Positions 6,645-7,644 of a stretch of 7,644 nucleotides of DNA are shown here, in pieces. This DNA is from Helicobacteraceae bacterium (GTDB lineage: Bacteria; Campylobacterota; Campylobacteria; Campylobacterales; Sulfurimonadaceae). The position numbers were made by a program, and so were the translations under genes. The DNA lies in contig WFOM01000237.1 in assembly GCA_015488075.1 (NCBI GenBank), positions 1 through 7,644 on the forward strand, given 5' to 3'. Below the pieces are notes generated by a model. It had not been told where the DNA came from and did not search any database. It was given only the letters and a program-made list of their open reading frames with translations. Position 1 is the stretch's first letter; each line of letters begins with the position of its first letter.

Positions 6645-7601
6645 ATGAGATTTTTTATAGCATTTTTTTTAATATTTAATCTTTACGGTGCAACCAGAAC
6701 ATCATATCTGATGGGAACATTTGTAACCATTAAAACATCTAAAGCAGATAGAGAGTTTATACAAGACGGTTTTGAGATTGTCAAAGATATAGAGAATTCA
6801 TTATCAACTTTCAAATCCTCTTCACCTGTTTATATACTTAATGAAGGCAAAAAGATAAAACCCGATTTGTATCTGAAAGAGATTTTAAAAAAATCAAAAG
6901 AGATATATAAAAAAACAGACGGCTACTTTGATGTTGCCATAGGCAAAATAACAAAAGATATATACGATTTTGGAGGCAAAGAGCATTTGCCTGCAAGTAA
7001 GGTAGATGTCAAAACAGACATAAAAGGTATAAAATCTTCAAACGGATATATCGTTCTTGATGGCATCAAGCTTGATTTTGGCGGTATAGCAAAAGGTTAT
7101 GCGGTAGATAAAGTTTCTTCATATTATAAAAAATACGGTGTAAAAGCTATAGTGGCTCTAAGCGGAGATATAAGGTGTCTTGGCAAATGCAGAGTTTATA
7201 TAGACTCACCTTTTAAAGAAAAAAGCTCTTTGTTTTATATAGATGCAAAAAGCGAGTTTGGCATATCAACAAGCGGTATATACAGAAGATATATAAAAAA
7301 GCAAAAATACAACCACATCATAAACCCATACACCAAAAAACCACAAACAAAGATAGTCTCTCTTTCACTTTTTGGAAAAACCGACAACACTACTTTGGAT
7401 GCATTCTCAACAGCCATAGTTGCCATGGGATTTGAAAAAGCTCTTTTGTATCTTAAAAAACACAAACTAAACTATATTTTGGTTACAGATGACAAAAAAG
7501 TATATATCAACAGAGGAGTATACGGTATAAATCTAATCAACCACTCCGTATACCTTGTGTATGGCCATGAAAACAAGATAAAACATAAATATAAAAAGTA
7601 A
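6645..7601 (+). CDS. apbE: ApbE, FAD:protein FMN transferase
   Basis: Periplasmic enzyme that moves FMN from FAD onto a Thr or Ser of target flavoproteins, such as subunits of the Nqr and Rnf complexes or extracellular-type reductases. The 318-residue protein starts with a signal peptide (1 to about 16) without a lipobox cysteine. Family motifs appear in order: MGT (23-25), LDFGGIAKGYAVD (143-155), SGD (173-175), STSG (208-211), HIINPYT (224-230) and the metal-binding segment TTLDAFSTA (249-257) with D252 and T256. GGYFDV-like TDGYFDVAIG (91-100) also fits. After the usual end (KVYINRGV) there is an extra basic tail of about 27 residues. The ribosome site is weak (GGAA, 6637-6640). It is divergent from the HIT gene, and no flavinylation target is seen in the window. 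Confidence 0.95.
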   Translation: MRFFIAFFLIFNLYGATRTSYLMGTFVTIKTSKADREFIQDGFEIVKDIENSLSTFKSSSPVYILNEGKKIKPDLYLKEILKKSKEIYKKTDGYFDVAIGKITKDIYDFGGKEHLPASKVDVKTDIKGIKSSNGYIVLDGIKLDFGGIAKGYAVDKVSSYYKKYGVKAIVALSGDIRCLGKCRVYIDSPFKEKSSLFYIDAKSEFGISTSGIYRRYIKKQKYNHIINPYTKKPQTKIVSLSLFGKTDNTTLDAFSTAIVAMGFEKALLYLKKHKLNYILVTDDKKVYINRGVYGINLINHSVYLVYGHENKIKHKYKK

Positions 7602-7610
7602 TAATGAAGA

Positions 7611-7616
7611 TATAAT
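7611..7616 (+). promoter_or_regulatory. Possible -10 element for the next gene
   Basis: A perfect TATAAT lies ten bases after the apbE stop codon, before a T run. It would start transcription near 7623 and read into whatever follows the window. A+T-rich context makes chance occurrence possible. Confidence 0.35.
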
Positions 7617-7625
7617 TTTTAAAAT

Positions 7626-7644
7626 GTATATAGAGGTTATATAC
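7626..7644 (+). repeat. Inverted repeat around a GAGG ribosome-site-like loop at the window edge
   Basis: GTATATA (7626-7632) is an exact inverted copy of TATATAC (7638-7644), with the loop GAGGT between them. The GAGG could be the ribosome site of a gene starting beyond 7644. An ATG at 7624 is open to the window end (seven codons, beginning MYIEVIY) but has no ribosome site before it. The stem is all A/T apart from its end pair, so it would be weak. Confidence 0.35.

Noticed and set aside
7518..7553. Inverted repeat GTATACGG / CCGTATAC near the end of apbE
   Set aside because: An exact eight-base stem with a 20-base loop, but it is inside apbE coding sequence, has no T run after it, and arises from two similar Val-Tyr/Val-Tyr-like codon runs; probably chance.

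Overview
The window reads as ordinary chromosome of a low-GC Gram-negative bacterium, most likely a member of the Campylobacterota (Epsilonproteobacteria; a Sulfurimonas-like or related sulfur/hydrogen-oxidising lineage is my best guess). The reasons are: strongly A+T-rich coding DNA with AGA as the dominant Arg codon, short intergenic gaps, -10-type promoters in T-rich DNA without clear -35 boxes, several exported proteins including a large multihaem cytochrome c, and an MltC-type murein transglycosylase. No mobile element, CRISPR array, tRNA or rRNA is visible, and no gap between genes exceeds about 130 bases.

Layout. (1) 9-2378, + strand: a 789-residue exported cytochrome with seven CXXCH haem sites, a haem-free N-terminal part carrying an LGMHC...CC cysteine cluster and a DxDxDGxxxD calcium-type loop. 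A hairpin follows it. (2) 2506-3168, +: a small exported protein made of six 24-residue MORN-like (YwqK-type) repeats. (3) 3213-5069, +: argH (argininosuccinate lyase) followed with no gap by an OsmC/Ohr-type protein with a Gly-rich, Cys-Cys tail. (4) 5081-6585, -: a two-gene unit, a HIT-family nucleotide-binding protein followed by an MltC-like lytic transglycosylase, joined by a TAATG overlap. It converges on argH-osmC, and the two stop codons sit in opposite arms of one hairpin. (5) 6645-7601, +: apbE, the FAD:protein FMN transferase, divergent from the HIT gene across a 59-base region with overlapping -10 elements. (6) 7602-7644: a probable promoter and the leader of the next gene, cut by the window end.

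The genes do not form one obvious pathway. argH belongs to arginine synthesis, the HIT protein to nucleotide chemistry, the transglycosylase to cell-wall turnover. The cytochrome and ApbE both act in the periplasm on redox proteins, but they are 4 kb apart with other genes and a strand change between them, so any link is only speculative. The part that best merits a second look is the cytochrome: its haem sites are unmistakable, but its N-terminal third is not a recognised haem-binding fold and its function cannot be assigned from sequence.
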